Shown piece after piece: positions 41,072-49,282 of a stretch of 64,000 nt of DNA; positions within the stretch are counted from its first letter, which is position 1, and each line of letters starts with the position of its first letter. A program made the position numbers and the translations under genes. The notes beneath the pieces are model-generated. The model was given only the letters and a program-made list of their open reading frames with translations, had not been told where the DNA came from and made no database searches. Origin of the DNA: a virus; the IMG/VR virus record IMGVR_UViG_3300017963_000197, positions 109,052 through 173,051 of that record; one strand, given 5' to 3'.

Positions 41072-41266
41072 GTGAAGCAATACCGTTGCCGACAAGTGGA
41101 CGAGAAGGCGTGGAACTGGGTTGAAGCCAATGACGCCCAGGAGGCCGCCGAGACCTTCGTGGAAGAGTATGGCATCGAGGACGGGGCAGTCGTCCAGGTG
41201 TGTAGACATGGCACCTACCGGGTATCCGTCGTGGTCGAGCACATATGCACGGCCAGGAAGGTCTGA
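41072..41266 (+). CDS. Small hypothetical protein
   Basis: 64 residues from a GTG. The pattern QYRCRQVDEKAWNWVEANDAQEAAETFVE resembles short phage proteins of a beta-alpha-beta type. Function unknown. Confidence 0.62.
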   Translation: MKQYRCRQVDEKAWNWVEANDAQEAAETFVEEYGIEDGAVVQVCRHGTYRVSVVVEHICTARKV

Positions 41267-41268
41267 AT

Positions 41269-41625
41269 ATGGCCATGGAAGATGGCATAAATCTGGACCT
41301 GACCGGCATGTCCGAAGACGACCTGTTGGTCCTCAAGGACGAGTTGGACGGTGAGATAACCGCCATCCGGATTCAGATTGAGGGAGCCAAGGTCAAAGCC
41401 GCAGACGGAGAATACTCAGACCGGACATGGTGGTTCAAGGCCAATGCCGCCTTGAAGATAAAGGGTCGCCAGAGCCAGCAAATCCAAAACACACTGGGCC
41501 GCCTGAGACGTGAGAAAAACAGGGAGTTAGAAAAATGCTTCGTCGATGTGGCCAGGACACAACTTTCCCAGGCACAGTTCGAGGAGATAATGGATGAGGC
41601 CAAGGCAACCCAGGAGGCCAAATGA
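41269..41625 (+). CDS. Helical coiled-coil protein
   Basis: 118 residues from the ATG at 41269. Mainly helical with heptad-like spacing (SEDDLLVLKDELDGEI). ATGA coupling to the ubiquitin-like gene. Confidence 0.62.
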   Translation: MAMEDGINLDLTGMSEDDLLVLKDELDGEITAIRIQIEGAKVKAADGEYSDRTWWFKANAALKIKGRQSQQIQNTLGRLRREKNRELEKCFVDVARTQLSQAQFEEIMDEAKATQEAK

Positions 41626-41858
41626 GAGTTAGTATTATTGTATCTGGCCAGAAGGTGGAACTTCCCGTCAGTAAGGACCAAAAGATAGGACGCCTTTGCA
41701 AAGAGGCCCTCGCCAAGGTCGGGTTCCCAACAGATGAGGATTGGGAGATGCGAGACTCCGACGGAAAGCTCCTGGAGCATGATGTACGGATCTACGCCTA
41801 CCAAATAAAGGGTGGGCAAACACTGTACCTGAGTCCCAAGGCAGGAGTGGGAGCCTGA
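41622..41858 (+). CDS. Ubiquitin-like beta-grasp protein
   Basis: 78 residues. MRVSIIVSGQKVELPV (beta hairpin), IGRLCKEALAKVG (helix), DWEMRDSDGKLLEHD (strands) and GGQTLYLSPKAGVGA (last strand) match the order of a YukD/DUF2604-type ubiquitin-like fold. The C-terminus is GA rather than GG. No E1, E2 or JAMM gene is adjacent, so conjugation is not supported; it may simply be a beta-grasp adaptor. Confidence 0.6.
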   Translation: MRVSIIVSGQKVELPVSKDQKIGRLCKEALAKVGFPTDEDWEMRDSDGKLLEHDVRIYAYQIKGGQTLYLSPKAGVGA

Positions 41859-42319
41859 TGACGGCCATCCATAAGGTCAGGTGCAACCCCATAGCGGATT
41901 GGAGACTCCCAGCCGGGAAGAACCCCCTACTGGAAGGCGTCTTTGCGCCCGTCAAGACCTACTGCGGCATCATGAAAGAACCCGTGCCAGGACACGGAGG
42001 GCCACCCAAACCAAAGGATAGCGGAATGTCGTCTCACGACAGGGATGTCACCTGTAAGAGGTGCAAACAGAGGATGAAAAGGATAAGGGCCGCTGAGCGT
42101 ATCCTTCAACCCCAGGACGAGGCCGTGAAGGCATGGCAAGAGGTGGCCAAAAGGAACCCACAGCGGGTCAACCGGATACTCACCAAATGGTCGGAGTACG
42201 CCCATTGGGGCCTTGGCCGGGATATTCATATTGCACAGGCTGATGGGGAAATAATGCTGGCCGCCGTCAAGCTCCTGGGGAGCATGACGGAAAACCAACC
42301 ACACGAAAGGCAATCATGA
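41858..42319 (+). CDS. Zinc-binding protein
   Basis: 153 residues. HKVRCN, TYCGIM and VTCKRCKQRM resemble the H...CG...CxxC arrangement of the 36441/39745 family but without a tag. The C-terminal half is helical. Confidence 0.62.
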   Translation: MTAIHKVRCNPIADWRLPAGKNPLLEGVFAPVKTYCGIMKEPVPGHGGPPKPKDSGMSSHDRDVTCKRCKQRMKRIRAAERILQPQDEAVKAWQEVAKRNPQRVNRILTKWSEYAHWGLGRDIHIAQADGEIMLAAVKLLGSMTENQPHERQS

Positions 42320-42747
42320 AAACCAGAGCACTGTCAGTCAACATTTCCAACGAACTACTGGCTAAACTCGACGCCTTAGTTAGTAGGTACCCATTTGCCA
42401 AAAGACACGCTGTCCACCTGATAGCTCTGCGTATTGGGCTTGATGAGTTGACGAGAAACCCAGAGCGGGTCAGAGAAGAAGAGCCGGAAGCAGCGGAGGC
42501 TGAAGCTACTGGCAGGGGGTGGCTTGATATGGCTTTGGAGGCTTGCGAGTATCTAGAGGATTTGCGGGCACTCGATCATTTCGTTTTTCACCAGAGGTAT
42601 AACGGGGCCTCTAACACGTGCCTTCTCTGCCAATACGGTGTTGACTGGGAGCACAAGGAGTCAGGGCACCATCCGGATTGTGTTTACCCAAAGGTTTGGG
42701 GTGAGGTAAAAGACCGCAAACTAGAGGACTGGGCCAGAAAGCAGTAG
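42316..42747 (+). CDS. Ribbon-helix-helix-like protein with C-terminal cysteine/histidine unit
   Basis: 143 residues. ALSVNISNELLAKLDALVSRYP and a following helix fit ribbon-helix-helix. The C-terminus has NTCLLCQYG and HHPDC, a possible zinc site. Confidence 0.62.
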   Translation: MKTRALSVNISNELLAKLDALVSRYPFAKRHAVHLIALRIGLDELTRNPERVREEEPEAAEAEATGRGWLDMALEACEYLEDLRALDHFVFHQRYNGASNTCLLCQYGVDWEHKESGHHPDCVYPKVWGEVKDRKLEDWARKQ

Positions 42748-43545
42748 GGAACCGTGAGGCAGAAGAGCAAATGAAGCGCCTGAAACAAGAATGTGCTCTG
42801 CTCTGGTGTTGATGGGGTTTTCGCCCAAAAATTGACCGGGGCTAAAATTTTGAGGGTACACCCCCTCTTCCCGGTGTAAATAAAAGGGTACCCCATGGCA
42901 AGGCTAGGCTGACATACCCGGCCCATGGCTGTGCCCAGGATGGGTGGTGTAGGTGTAGCACTACCTTGTTCCAGGCATGGCCCGCCATGGGGTCTTTTAG
43001 TTGATAAAATCAACTTTTTCTTATAGATTTCCATACCTAACCGATCGCTGACCGTGCGCAAGATGGACGAGCCAATTCCGCGAATTAGCGAGTCGAAAAA
43101 AGATAAGCAAGCGGTTTTAACTTTTCCCCAGTTTATATAATCTATCCCCACCCCCTCCCCCTAGGGGGGTCGGCAACCGCCATGCCTTCAAGGGTTGCCC
43201 CTCCGAGTTACATGACATCGGACATTGGTGTCGTTGTTAGTTTGATCAACTTATCTCACCTATAAGATCAACTATCGCGCCATGCCTTCAAGGGCGTTGA
43301 CCTCGTCCTCTGGCTCAGTGGTGTAGTTTATTTTATCAACAACTACACGAGTTGATTATTTGATGTTGCTATCTCACACCTGGGTAGAGTGGGCCGCCAT
43401 GCTTGTGAGGGGTACCCCCTCCCCTCCCCCTCCCACCCGGTGTTTATTTTATCAACTGTGAAATGGGTGCAGCGTAAGGCTGTGGCCACAGGAAAATAAT
43501 CAACTCTGCGACTACTGGTGTAGGGGTACCCCACAGGGAGGCGTT
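42748..43545 (+). promoter_or_regulatory. 800-bp non-coding region dense in promoter and operator motifs
   Basis: It holds GGTGTAAAT (about 42877), GGTGTAG (about 43320, 43515), GGTGTTTAT (43439) and TTTATATAATCTATCCC (43132). AGTTGATAAAATCAACT lies at 42999-43015 with half-sites at about 43250, 43270, 43331, 43350 and 43449. CGCCATGCCTTCAAGGG occurs near 43176 and 43277, with a diverged copy at 43399. GTGTAGTT/AACTACAC is inverted around a half-site at 43321. No frame longer than about 30 codons with a start signal is convincing. Confidence 0.6.
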
Positions 43546-44313
43546 ATGACCACAGCTAATGAGAAGATAGCCGAGAGGCTTGCGCAGTACACACAACTGA
43601 CTGAGAACATCACCAAGCTCGAAGGTGCTATAGAGCAGGTCAAGGCCATGCGTAGCGATGTGGCCAAGGCGCTACGTGAGGAGAATGGAAAAGATCAACT
43701 CTACGACCTGGGTGACGGCATACCCCTATTCGTCTCTGCCACCAAGATAGGGACCTTCTTCTTGGCCCCGAAGAGGCGGTCCGGTACCCGTAAGAAGAAG
43801 AAAAAGGTCAAGAAGGAGATCAAGGACGGTAAGGTTGTCGAGGTAGGGGAGGAGGGTCCGGCCCCTACCAAGAAGCCTATCGAGATCGAGGCCACCCTGA
43901 CCGGCCGGGGTGCTGTAGCGGCCCCTGAACCGGAGGCGTCCCATACGGCCGATACCGTCGTACCCGCCCCCTCCGAACCGCCCCCTGAACCAGAGCCGGT
44001 CGTTACCCCGCCTCCTGAGCCTGAGGGAACCCCTATCGAGATCGATCGCTACGAAGAGGAGGAGCCTCTCCCCAACGTTGACGATTTGCCTCCGCCCGTG
44101 AACGCCGAAGAGTTGGCCGCGATGGAGCCTGACGTGGTCGAGCCGTCTCCCATGGACAAACTGATTGCCGAAGCTGGCGCTGATTTGCCCCCGGATGACC
44201 CGGAGCCTGTCGAAGACGTTGCGGAGCCGTCAGCGGCCTCTGAGGACGAGGAATTGGAGGAATTCGACCCTGTCATGGCCGCCCTGGCTGAGATCGAAGA
44301 AGAGGGTAAATAA
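43546..44313 (+). CDS. Acidic proline-rich protein with N-terminal coiled coil
   Basis: 255 residues with GGGAGG upstream. Residues 1-50 form a coiled coil, about 75-100 a lysine patch (KKKKKVKKEIKDGK), and the remainder is proline/glutamate-rich and probably disordered. It resembles phage scaffold-like or adaptor proteins, without homology evidence. It sits alone behind the dense regulatory region, followed by a terminator, so is probably highly or tightly controlled. Confidence 0.66.
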   Translation: MTTANEKIAERLAQYTQLTENITKLEGAIEQVKAMRSDVAKALREENGKDQLYDLGDGIPLFVSATKIGTFFLAPKRRSGTRKKKKKVKKEIKDGKVVEVGEEGPAPTKKPIEIEATLTGRGAVAAPEPEASHTADTVVPAPSEPPPEPEPVVTPPPEPEGTPIEIDRYEEEEPLPNVDDLPPPVNAEELAAMEPDVVEPSPMDKLIAEAGADLPPDDPEPVEDVAEPSAASEDEELEEFDPVMAALAEIEEEGK

Positions 44314-44329
44314 TTTTGTGATCGTACAA

Positions 44330-44375
44330 ATTTCTTTATGATCGGCTCCGCCCGTGCGTAGACCGGGTAACAAAG
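44330..44375 (+). promoter_or_regulatory. Repeated GCGTAGAC/GGGTAA promoter-like element, copy 1
   Basis: TTTCTTTATG, GCGTAGAC and GGGTAA occur in this order here and again at 44883-44927 (TTCTTTATG, GCGTAGAC, GGGGTAAGC). A weaker copy lies at 44518-44545, before 44550. Confidence 0.4.
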
Positions 44376-44488
44376 GAGAGTTGCTCAATCTAACTGTTAT
44401 CGCGTGAACATAGGCCAGGGAGTTTTTAGAGTTTTCTCCCTCATTGACCGCAACCCAGGTGCGTGGAAGAAGCCGAAAGGAACCTGAA

Positions 44489-44511
44489 AAAGCCTCCGTA
44501 AGGGGGCTTTT
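44489..44511 (+). terminator. Rho-independent terminator
   Basis: AAAGCCTCC and GGGGGCTTT pair over 9 bp around GTAA, followed by T. Confidence 0.75.
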
Positions 44512-44549
44512 AAACTTTAGATCCGCCCGGCGTCAGGGGTAAGCCGGAT

Positions 44550-44882
44550 ATGGACGACGATAACAGCTACCTTCAAGAGAGCGACACCCTGAAAGACGAG
44601 TACGTGCCCTTCGACCTCGTGGACGAGAAAGGCCGAACCATCGGCGCTCGGGTCCATATCGACAGGGACGTGTACATACCGCACACGGACGAGACCCGGA
44701 AGTCTGCCACCTGGAGCGTCAAGCCCGGCACCTACTACGTAGCCTGGGTGTGGCCGACTCGGAACACGAAGCGTTTCCGCAACCGGAGCGAGAAGTGGTT
44801 CCCGACCTACGAAGAGGCCGACGAGTACATCAACAAGACCCTGGCCCGAAGCCGGAAGCGCTCCGAAGAGAAATATGCATAA
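44550..44882 (+). CDS. Hypothetical protein
   Basis: 110 residues. Acidic start, beta-rich centre (PGTYYVAWVWPTRN), basic helical end. A GGGGTAAGC element lies 8 nt upstream. Function unknown. Confidence 0.62.
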   Translation: MDDDNSYLQESDTLKDEYVPFDLVDEKGRTIGARVHIDRDVYIPHTDETRKSATWSVKPGTYYVAWVWPTRNTKRFRNRSEKWFPTYEEADEYINKTLARSRKRSEEKYA

Positions 44883-44924
44883 AATTCTTTATGTCCGGCC
44901 CGGCGTAGACGTAGGAGGGGTAAG

Positions 44925-45130
44925 CTAACGGTCCTGGTGGTCCGGTCTTATCACAGCCCTGACTCGGAGTCGGCTCTAGCTGTGGGGCCAAAACGAAGAA
45001 GGAAGGCCGGTAGGGCGGGTTCGATTCCCGCCCGCCTTTGCTCCTCAAGGTTTCGGGCTGGCTCACGAGTCCCCTCCCTCGAAGTAGCGCCATTCGTGAC
45101 GTGAACGGGGGCGGGGGCCAGCCCGATGTG
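44925..45130 (+). ncRNA. Candidate structured RNA with tRNA T-arm-like hairpin
   Basis: No gene fits here. CACAGC/GCTGTG (about 44952-44983) enclose GACTC/AGTC. AAGGC plus GGGCGGG pair with CCCGCCC plus GCCTT around TTCGATT (45003-45038), exactly a tRNA T-loop. TCGGGCTGGC (45053-45062) pairs perfectly with GCCAGCCCGA (45117-45126). A promoter-like element precedes it. A full cloverleaf cannot be drawn. Confidence 0.5.
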
Positions 45131-45131
45131 A

Positions 45132-45404
45132 TCAGACCTCGATGCGAAACTTCGGCTCTTTGTCCCTGACCACCAACTCGTCGGGATCGTACGCGGCGAT
45201 GAAGCTCGCGCCCTCCTCTGCCCCGCTGCGAAAGTGGGCGACCTCGTAGCACAGGCCGTGCGAATCGTGATGACCGATCACGATCCCCGGAATACCGAAC
45301 GTTCGCTTTGCCTGTGCGTCGGCCGTCCAGTCGGTTGAGGGATTGTCGGACTTGACGGTAACGACCTCAGTTCCTGGCCGTAAAAGCGCTTTTTTGTATA
45401 CCAC
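45132..45404 (-). CDS. Hypothetical protein, last gene of minus operon
   Basis: 90 residues. SH3-like start (PGTEVVTVKSD) and GHHDSHGLCYEV. Function unknown. Confidence 0.6.
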   Translation of the reverse strand: MVYKKALLRPGTEVVTVKSDNPSTDWTADAQAKRTFGIPGIVIGHHDSHGLCYEVAHFRSGAEEGASFIAAYDPDELVVRDKEPKFRIEV

Positions 45405-45414
45405 GGCTCTCCTT

Positions 45415-45660
45415 TCAAGCTGGAATCAGAAGCTCCCGGTCGAGCATGAACCAGATCGATGACCAGATGGATCGGTCGTCCGGTGGCTCAAAGAACTTGC
45501 ACTTGACGCGCCAGTTTCCAAGGGGCGAGAGGTAGCCGAACGGGTTGTCGTCTGTCAGTTCGATAAGCGTGAACTCGTCACCCGGATGGTATTCCTTCCC
45601 GGCGTCCGTGACGACCCGCTTCGTCAGGACGAACACGTCTCCTGGTTTGGGGGTAATCAT
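45415..45660 (-). CDS. Small beta-barrel protein
   Basis: 81 residues. KPGDVFVLTKRVVTDAGKEY and GDEFTLIELTDD suggest an SH3-like barrel. ATGA overlap with its neighbour. Confidence 0.6.
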   Translation of the reverse strand: MITPKPGDVFVLTKRVVTDAGKEYHPGDEFTLIELTDDNPFGYLSPLGNWRVKCKFFEPPDDRSIWSSIWFMLDRELLIPA

Positions 45661-45962
45661 AGCTTGTTCCCGTCGGCGTCATACCGGGCGTCCCTTCCGT
45701 CCGGCACGTAGCGGTAGTAGTTGTTCTGCCACCAAAAGGCGGCTGCCGACCGCTTCTTGATCCGGATGAGCCTCGCCTTGCCGAAAGCCTTGGTGAGTTC
45801 GTCTCCGGTAGCCTGGGTGTCAGGCATACCCATCCGCTTGGCGATCGTCCCAAGCTTCATGGTCTTGAAGCCGCCCTTCGGCGTACGCGCTTTGGAGAGA
45901 ATCAACTCGGCCTTCGTGATGAGTTCGTCCTCTCGTTGAGTCGTGTCGTCCCAGCGTGCCAT
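45657..45962 (-). CDS. Small helical protein, possible DNA-binding
   Basis: 101 residues from the ATG at 45962 with GGAG 6 nt upstream. MKLGTIAKRMGMPDTQATGDELTKA could form a helix-turn-helix-like unit, followed by a basic aromatic end. Confidence 0.58.
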   Translation of the reverse strand: MARWDDTTQREDELITKAELILSKARTPKGGFKTMKLGTIAKRMGMPDTQATGDELTKAFGKARLIRIKKRSAAAFWWQNNYYRYVPDGRDARYDADGNKL

Positions 45963-45963
45963 C

Positions 45964-46182
45964 TCACTCCTGGCAGGGCGTTGTGTTCGTGACCGGGAAA
46001 CTGTCGCCCTGGATCTGCCCGCAGTCCAGGCAGTAATCAAACTCGACGAAGTCACCGCCGCCGATTCCGATTTCGCGGGGGACGTAGCCGTTGTAAGACG
46101 CGCCCAACAGTGTGGCGCTGAAAAGGTCAGAGCACTTGGCGCTGACGCTCATGATTCTCTCGCTACCGCATTTACACTTCAT
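45964..46182 (-). CDS. Zinc-ribbon protein, conserved in phages
   Basis: 72 residues. CKCGSERI near the start and YCLDCGQIQG near the end form a four-cysteine ribbon. GIGGGDFVEFDYC resembles small proteins from other phages. Confidence 0.68.
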   Translation of the reverse strand: MKCKCGSERIMSVSAKCSDLFSATLLGASYNGYVPREIGIGGGDFVEFDYCLDCGQIQGDSFPVTNTTPCQE

Positions 46183-46323
46183 GTTACCTCGATGCCGTCC
46201 TTTCGGTGTTGGGTGTTACGCCGGTCTCTCCCGGCTGTCACCCTTTGCGTTTACCGCCGCTTGAAGGGTGCGACGGCTTTCCCCGTGTCTGGATGGGGCC
46301 AGAACCCCGCACGGGGTATCACC
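46183..46323 (-). other. Short intergenic region with hairpins
   Basis: Contains CCCCGTGCGGGG and GCCGG/CCGGC stems on the minus strand, possibly a processing or termination site between 46324 and 46182. No gene. Confidence 0.35.
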
Positions 46324-46914
46324 TTATTTGCGGATCTTGACGGACGCCTTGTACTGGGCCGGGCGAACGTCATCGGGCAGATCAAACTGCTTTCGATCCA
46401 TGTCGGCCTTGGCCACGATCGAGACCTTGATCTCGAAGATGCGACGGAACTCGTCCTGACCCAGCTTCTCCAACAGTAGCTGGATGGTCTCGTCCGACGT
46501 GTCCACGAGCGACAGGTCCCGCTTCTCTTCGAAGTACGTATCGAAGCGGTCTCCCAGCTTCTCCTGGAGTTCGTCCTTCTCCTCGATGGGAATCGCGGAG
46601 AAAGCGTCCTTGTAGCTGACCTGGACGCCGGGGGTCGCCACGCCCTGGACGTTGAAGGTCTTGGAGAAGTCGCCGCTCTGGGCCATGGCCTCGTACTCTT
46701 CGGCCGTGATGTCCAGAATCTGGGCTTCGAGCGCCTTGTAAGACGCCGTGGCGTCCTTCATTTCCGTATTCGCCTTGTAGGCTCGGTCCGCAAGTTCCTC
46801 CTGGCCTTCGACCACGGGAATCGCGCCCTTCTTACCCTTTTTCGGGGCCGCCCCGGCGTTTCCGGCCAGAAAATCGCTGACGTTACCTACGTTCTTTGAT
46901 GCCTTTTTTGCCAT
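46324..46914 (-). CDS. Hypothetical protein with disordered N-terminus
   Basis: 196 residues with GAGAGGG before the ATG at 46914. A lysine/glycine-rich N-terminus (APKKGKKGAIP) leads to helices and a C-terminal beta region (FEIKVSIVAKADM). May be a scaffold or binding protein; no family recognised. Confidence 0.64.
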   Translation of the reverse strand: MAKKASKNVGNVSDFLAGNAGAAPKKGKKGAIPVVEGQEELADRAYKANTEMKDATASYKALEAQILDITAEEYEAMAQSGDFSKTFNVQGVATPGVQVSYKDAFSAIPIEEKDELQEKLGDRFDTYFEEKRDLSLVDTSDETIQLLLEKLGQDEFRRIFEIKVSIVAKADMDRKQFDLPDDVRPAQYKASVKIRK

Positions 46915-46954
46915 AATACCCTCTCTACCCCTGTGGTTTGTGGTGTGTAAGGTT

Positions 46955-47242
46955 TTAGTTGAGAAAAAATCTCCGTTTGGCCCACCTGATGCCATGTTCC
47001 TGTGCGCGTGTAAGGTTCGAGAACCATGCATAGCGCCTTGAACCGGGGTGTCGGCCGCCCTGGAACTCGACAGTGTAAGAATCGGGGCCTTCTTCCGTGA
47101 TGGTGTAATAAGGCTGCCACGTCACGGGCTGGCCGCTCTGTTCGTCGATGGTGTTATGAACGGCCAGAAGACGGCCCTCCCAGCGCGGGCGATCGAACGT
47201 GCCTTCTTCTTTGAACACCAACTCGGCTCTGTGCTTTCTCAT
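46955..47242 (-). CDS. Hypothetical protein
   Basis: 95 residues from the ATG at 47242. Beta-rich and aromatic (QPYYTITEEGPDSYTVEF). Coupled to 47239 by ATGA. Confidence 0.6.
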   Translation of the reverse strand: MRKHRAELVFKEEGTFDRPRWEGRLLAVHNTIDEQSGQPVTWQPYYTITEEGPDSYTVEFQGGRHPGSRRYAWFSNLTRAQEHGIRWAKRRFFLN

Positions 47243-47598
47243 TTGACTCTCCCGGCGCACTTGCCGACCGTCACGGGCGGCTTGTTGTAGATGTAAGGTT
47301 TGTATGGGTGCTCGTGTTTGCTCTGTGCGGGGAACACGATGACGCATCCATCCTTGTCCTCGCAGACGCATTTGTTCGGGCCATGTGCCGTGTGCCGTCC
47401 CTTGACGGTCTTGCAACTCAGCTTGCAATGGCGCTTGCCTTTTTCGCTGGCCGCCCTGGCTGCGAGGACCTTCTCGCTTGCCCTGGCGCGTTTGTATTCC
47501 TTGTCAGCCGCGTCACAGGCACGCCAAGCAAAGGGAGCGCCGACACCCAAAGCGGTGATGACGATAGCCAGTGCGATGCGTTTGTGTTGTTCGGTCAT
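47239..47598 (-). CDS. Membrane-anchored cysteine-rich protein
   Basis: 119 residues. A hydrophobic segment at 8-27 (IALAIVITALGVGAPFAW) serves as membrane anchor or signal. A charged helix and a cysteine-rich module (CKLSCKTVKG, CVCEDKDGC) follow. Likely exported or periplasmic-facing in the infected cell. Confidence 0.6.
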   Translation of the reverse strand: MTEQHKRIALAIVITALGVGAPFAWRACDAADKEYKRARASEKVLAARAASEKGKRHCKLSCKTVKGRHTAHGPNKCVCEDKDGCVIVFPAQSKHEHPYKPYIYNKPPVTVGKCAGRVK

Positions 47599-47768
47599 TA
47601 CCCGGCTCCCATGAGGTACCCAACCGTGGCAGAAATCGCCATGAGCGCGATGATATGCCGCCACCTGACGGTTTCGAGCAAACCGTCCCGCACTTCTTCG
47701 AATCCCCACCAGAAGGACCAGAGCGGCAGAACGATGTAGTGCCACCACCTAAGTCGAGGTTGGTTCAT
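47598..47768 (-). CDS. Tiny membrane protein
   Basis: 56 residues. Two hydrophobic stretches (YIVLPLWSFWWGF and IIALMAISATVGYLMGA). TAATG coupling to 47239. A holin or membrane-effector role is possible but unsupported. Confidence 0.52.
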   Translation of the reverse strand: MNQPRLRWWHYIVLPLWSFWWGFEEVRDGLLETVRWRHIIALMAISATVGYLMGAG

Positions 47769-48355
47769 TGTAGTAGACTCAACTGGTCGCCTTCGACTGA
47801 CGACCGGCGACGGTTGCGGGTGGCCTTGAACTGCTCGATGTGCTTACAGGTACGATCCTTGGGATGCTTGCGCTGGTATTTCCACGCTTTGCATGTGCAG
47901 TAGAGCGACCCGTCATCCTGGGCCTCGTAGATCCCGTAGACCTCGTCCGAAGAGTAAGATTGGAACTCGGCAACCGGCCGTCGCTGGGTCGCGGTTGACG
48001 GGCGCTTCCGGATACTCGTGGTCGCCTCACCGTGTAGGTCCGACCGCGATTGTGACTTGCGCCGACGGATGCCACGGACCTTTTCGAGACGCGCCCTGGC
48101 ACGCTTGCCCATGGTTTCGAGAAGCTGTAGCTCGGCCTTGAGGTGATAGGCACGCTTGCCGGAAGCCGTCTCCAGCGCTGTCTTTCGGGCCTTGTACTCC
48201 TTGCGAGCCTTTACAAGCCATGCCTCAATCTCGTCGGGGGTGTAAGGCTCTATCCCGGCACCCCAACACCTAAAACAAATACCGCCCATGACATGGCGGT
48301 ACTGGGTCAATTCGCCGGTTCCCTCACAGCGTCGGCATGTTTGTCCTTGTCCCAT
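47765..48355 (-). CDS. Protein with DnaJ-type and SWIM zinc fingers
   Basis: 196 residues. CRRCEGTGE and CFRCWGAG (7-34) match the CxxCxGxG repeats of DnaJ zinc domains. CTCKAWKYQ...CKH (153-172) is a SWIM finger (CxC...CxH) associated with DNA or protein binding. A basic coiled region lies between. The ATG follows GGTGTAGT by 6-8 nt. Confidence 0.7.
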   Translation of the reverse strand: MGQGQTCRRCEGTGELTQYRHVMGGICFRCWGAGIEPYTPDEIEAWLVKARKEYKARKTALETASGKRAYHLKAELQLLETMGKRARARLEKVRGIRRRKSQSRSDLHGEATTSIRKRPSTATQRRPVAEFQSYSSDEVYGIYEAQDDGSLYCTCKAWKYQRKHPKDRTCKHIEQFKATRNRRRSSVEGDQLSLLQ

Positions 48356-48431
48356 ATTACTACTACACCGGGGAAGGCCCAATTCAAAGATTATTTGTCC
48401 TAAAATTGGGCAAATTTGGAGATTTTTGCGC
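48356..48431 (-). other. Short AT-rich intergenic region
   Basis: GCCCAATT and AATTGGGC are inverted around CAATTCAAAGATTATTT (48379-48395), a 17-mer repeated exactly at 50370-50386. Confidence 0.4.
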
Positions 48432-48656
48432 CTAAAGCTCCAAAATTCGCAGTAATTCGGGCAAACAGATGAGAATTCGGCCGGATTTGTCCATTTGGAC
48501 CTCGACTCGGCCGTCCTCGTAGGTCGATGCGACCACTCCGTAGCGGTCGCCTTGCATCCAGGCGTCGGTTCCGGGGTGTAGCTCGACACGGTCCCCGCCA
48601 CGGAACGTGGTGTCAGGATCGAACGCGGGGATGGTCAGTTCTTCTTTTGGTTGCAC
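48432..48656 (-). CDS. Small beta-barrel protein
   Basis: 74 residues from a GTG with AGGAGG 5 nt upstream. GGDRVELHPGTDAWMQGDRYG is a KOW/SH3-like pattern common in phage proteins. Confidence 0.6.
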   Translation of the reverse strand: MQPKEELTIPAFDPDTTFRGGDRVELHPGTDAWMQGDRYGVVASTYEDGRVEVQMDKSGRILICLPELLRILEL

Positions 48657-48667
48657 TCGGCCTCCTG

Positions 48668-48880
48668 TTAGAATGTGTCCCTGGCTGCCACGTCGGCCGG
48701 ACAGGTGCATAGCTGTTCGAGAAACACCCAACGGCCGTGCTCCCAGACGTACCCGGCCGTGGAGCCGCCCGGCCACTTGAGTAAAACAGCGTCGGGGTTG
48801 TCGGAATGGGGGACGATTATGGCGTCGCCCTCAGGCTCCGACGTGGCGATCTTCCACAGTTGTGCCCACCTATCTTCCAT
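48668..48880 (-). CDS. Hypothetical protein
   Basis: 70 residues. Beta-rich with tryptophans; ends CTCPADVAARDTF. Function unknown. Confidence 0.56.
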   Translation of the reverse strand: MEDRWAQLWKIATSEPEGDAIIVPHSDNPDAVLLKWPGGSTAGYVWEHGRWVFLEQLCTCPADVAARDTF

Positions 48881-49136
48881 CGTCTACCCTCGTGAGCTTC
48901 GCCTTGTAGTAGAGCGTGCCGCGCTTGAGGGGGCTGTCCCACTCGGCCGCGAAGCCCTGTTCCTTGATGATTTCGTTGGCACGCTCCATGACGGCCTTCT
49001 TGCCCCCGGACTTCACACTCACATCGTGGGTGTGATAATCGTCGATGGAGATACTGATCAGGAGAGCGCCCTGGTTGTCCAGGACGTTGAGTAACGCCGA
49101 CATCTCGTTCGACACCCTCTCGACTCCGCTTTTCAT
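48870..49136 (-). CDS. Hypothetical protein
   Basis: 88 residues, alpha/beta (LLISISIDDYHTHDV). Overlaps both neighbours in the operon. Confidence 0.58.
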   Translation of the reverse strand: MKSGVERVSNEMSALLNVLDNQGALLISISIDDYHTHDVSVKSGGKKAVMERANEIIKEQGFAAEWDSPLKRGTLYYKAKLTRVDDGR

Positions 49137-49282
49137 CTGGTCTCCGTTTCCTTTCCCCGTCGGTAGCCGCCCGGCTCGCCTTCACACTGGACTGACAGAT
49201 AGGCCAGTGACCCGGCCGTGGTGATGACCAGCAACTGGGTCGCCAAAACCGTCCACCACCGTTTGTGCTCTTCCCAGTTCAT
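49133..49282 (-). CDS. Tiny membrane protein
   Basis: 49 residues from the ATG at 49282 (ATGA overlap). One hydrophobic helix (WWTVLATQLLVITTAGSLAY) and a charged tail. Confidence 0.52.
   Translation of the reverse strand: MNWEEHKRWWTVLATQLLVITTAGSLAYLSVQCEGEPGGYRRGKETETR

Noticed and set aside
42684-43151. Minus-strand 155-codon frame in the regulatory hub
   Set aside because: It runs through promoter motifs and palindromes and partly overlaps a good plus-strand gene; its composition looks non-coding.
44925-45060. Complete tRNA gene
   Set aside because: The T-arm is perfect but no matching acceptor, D-arm or anticodon arm could be placed.
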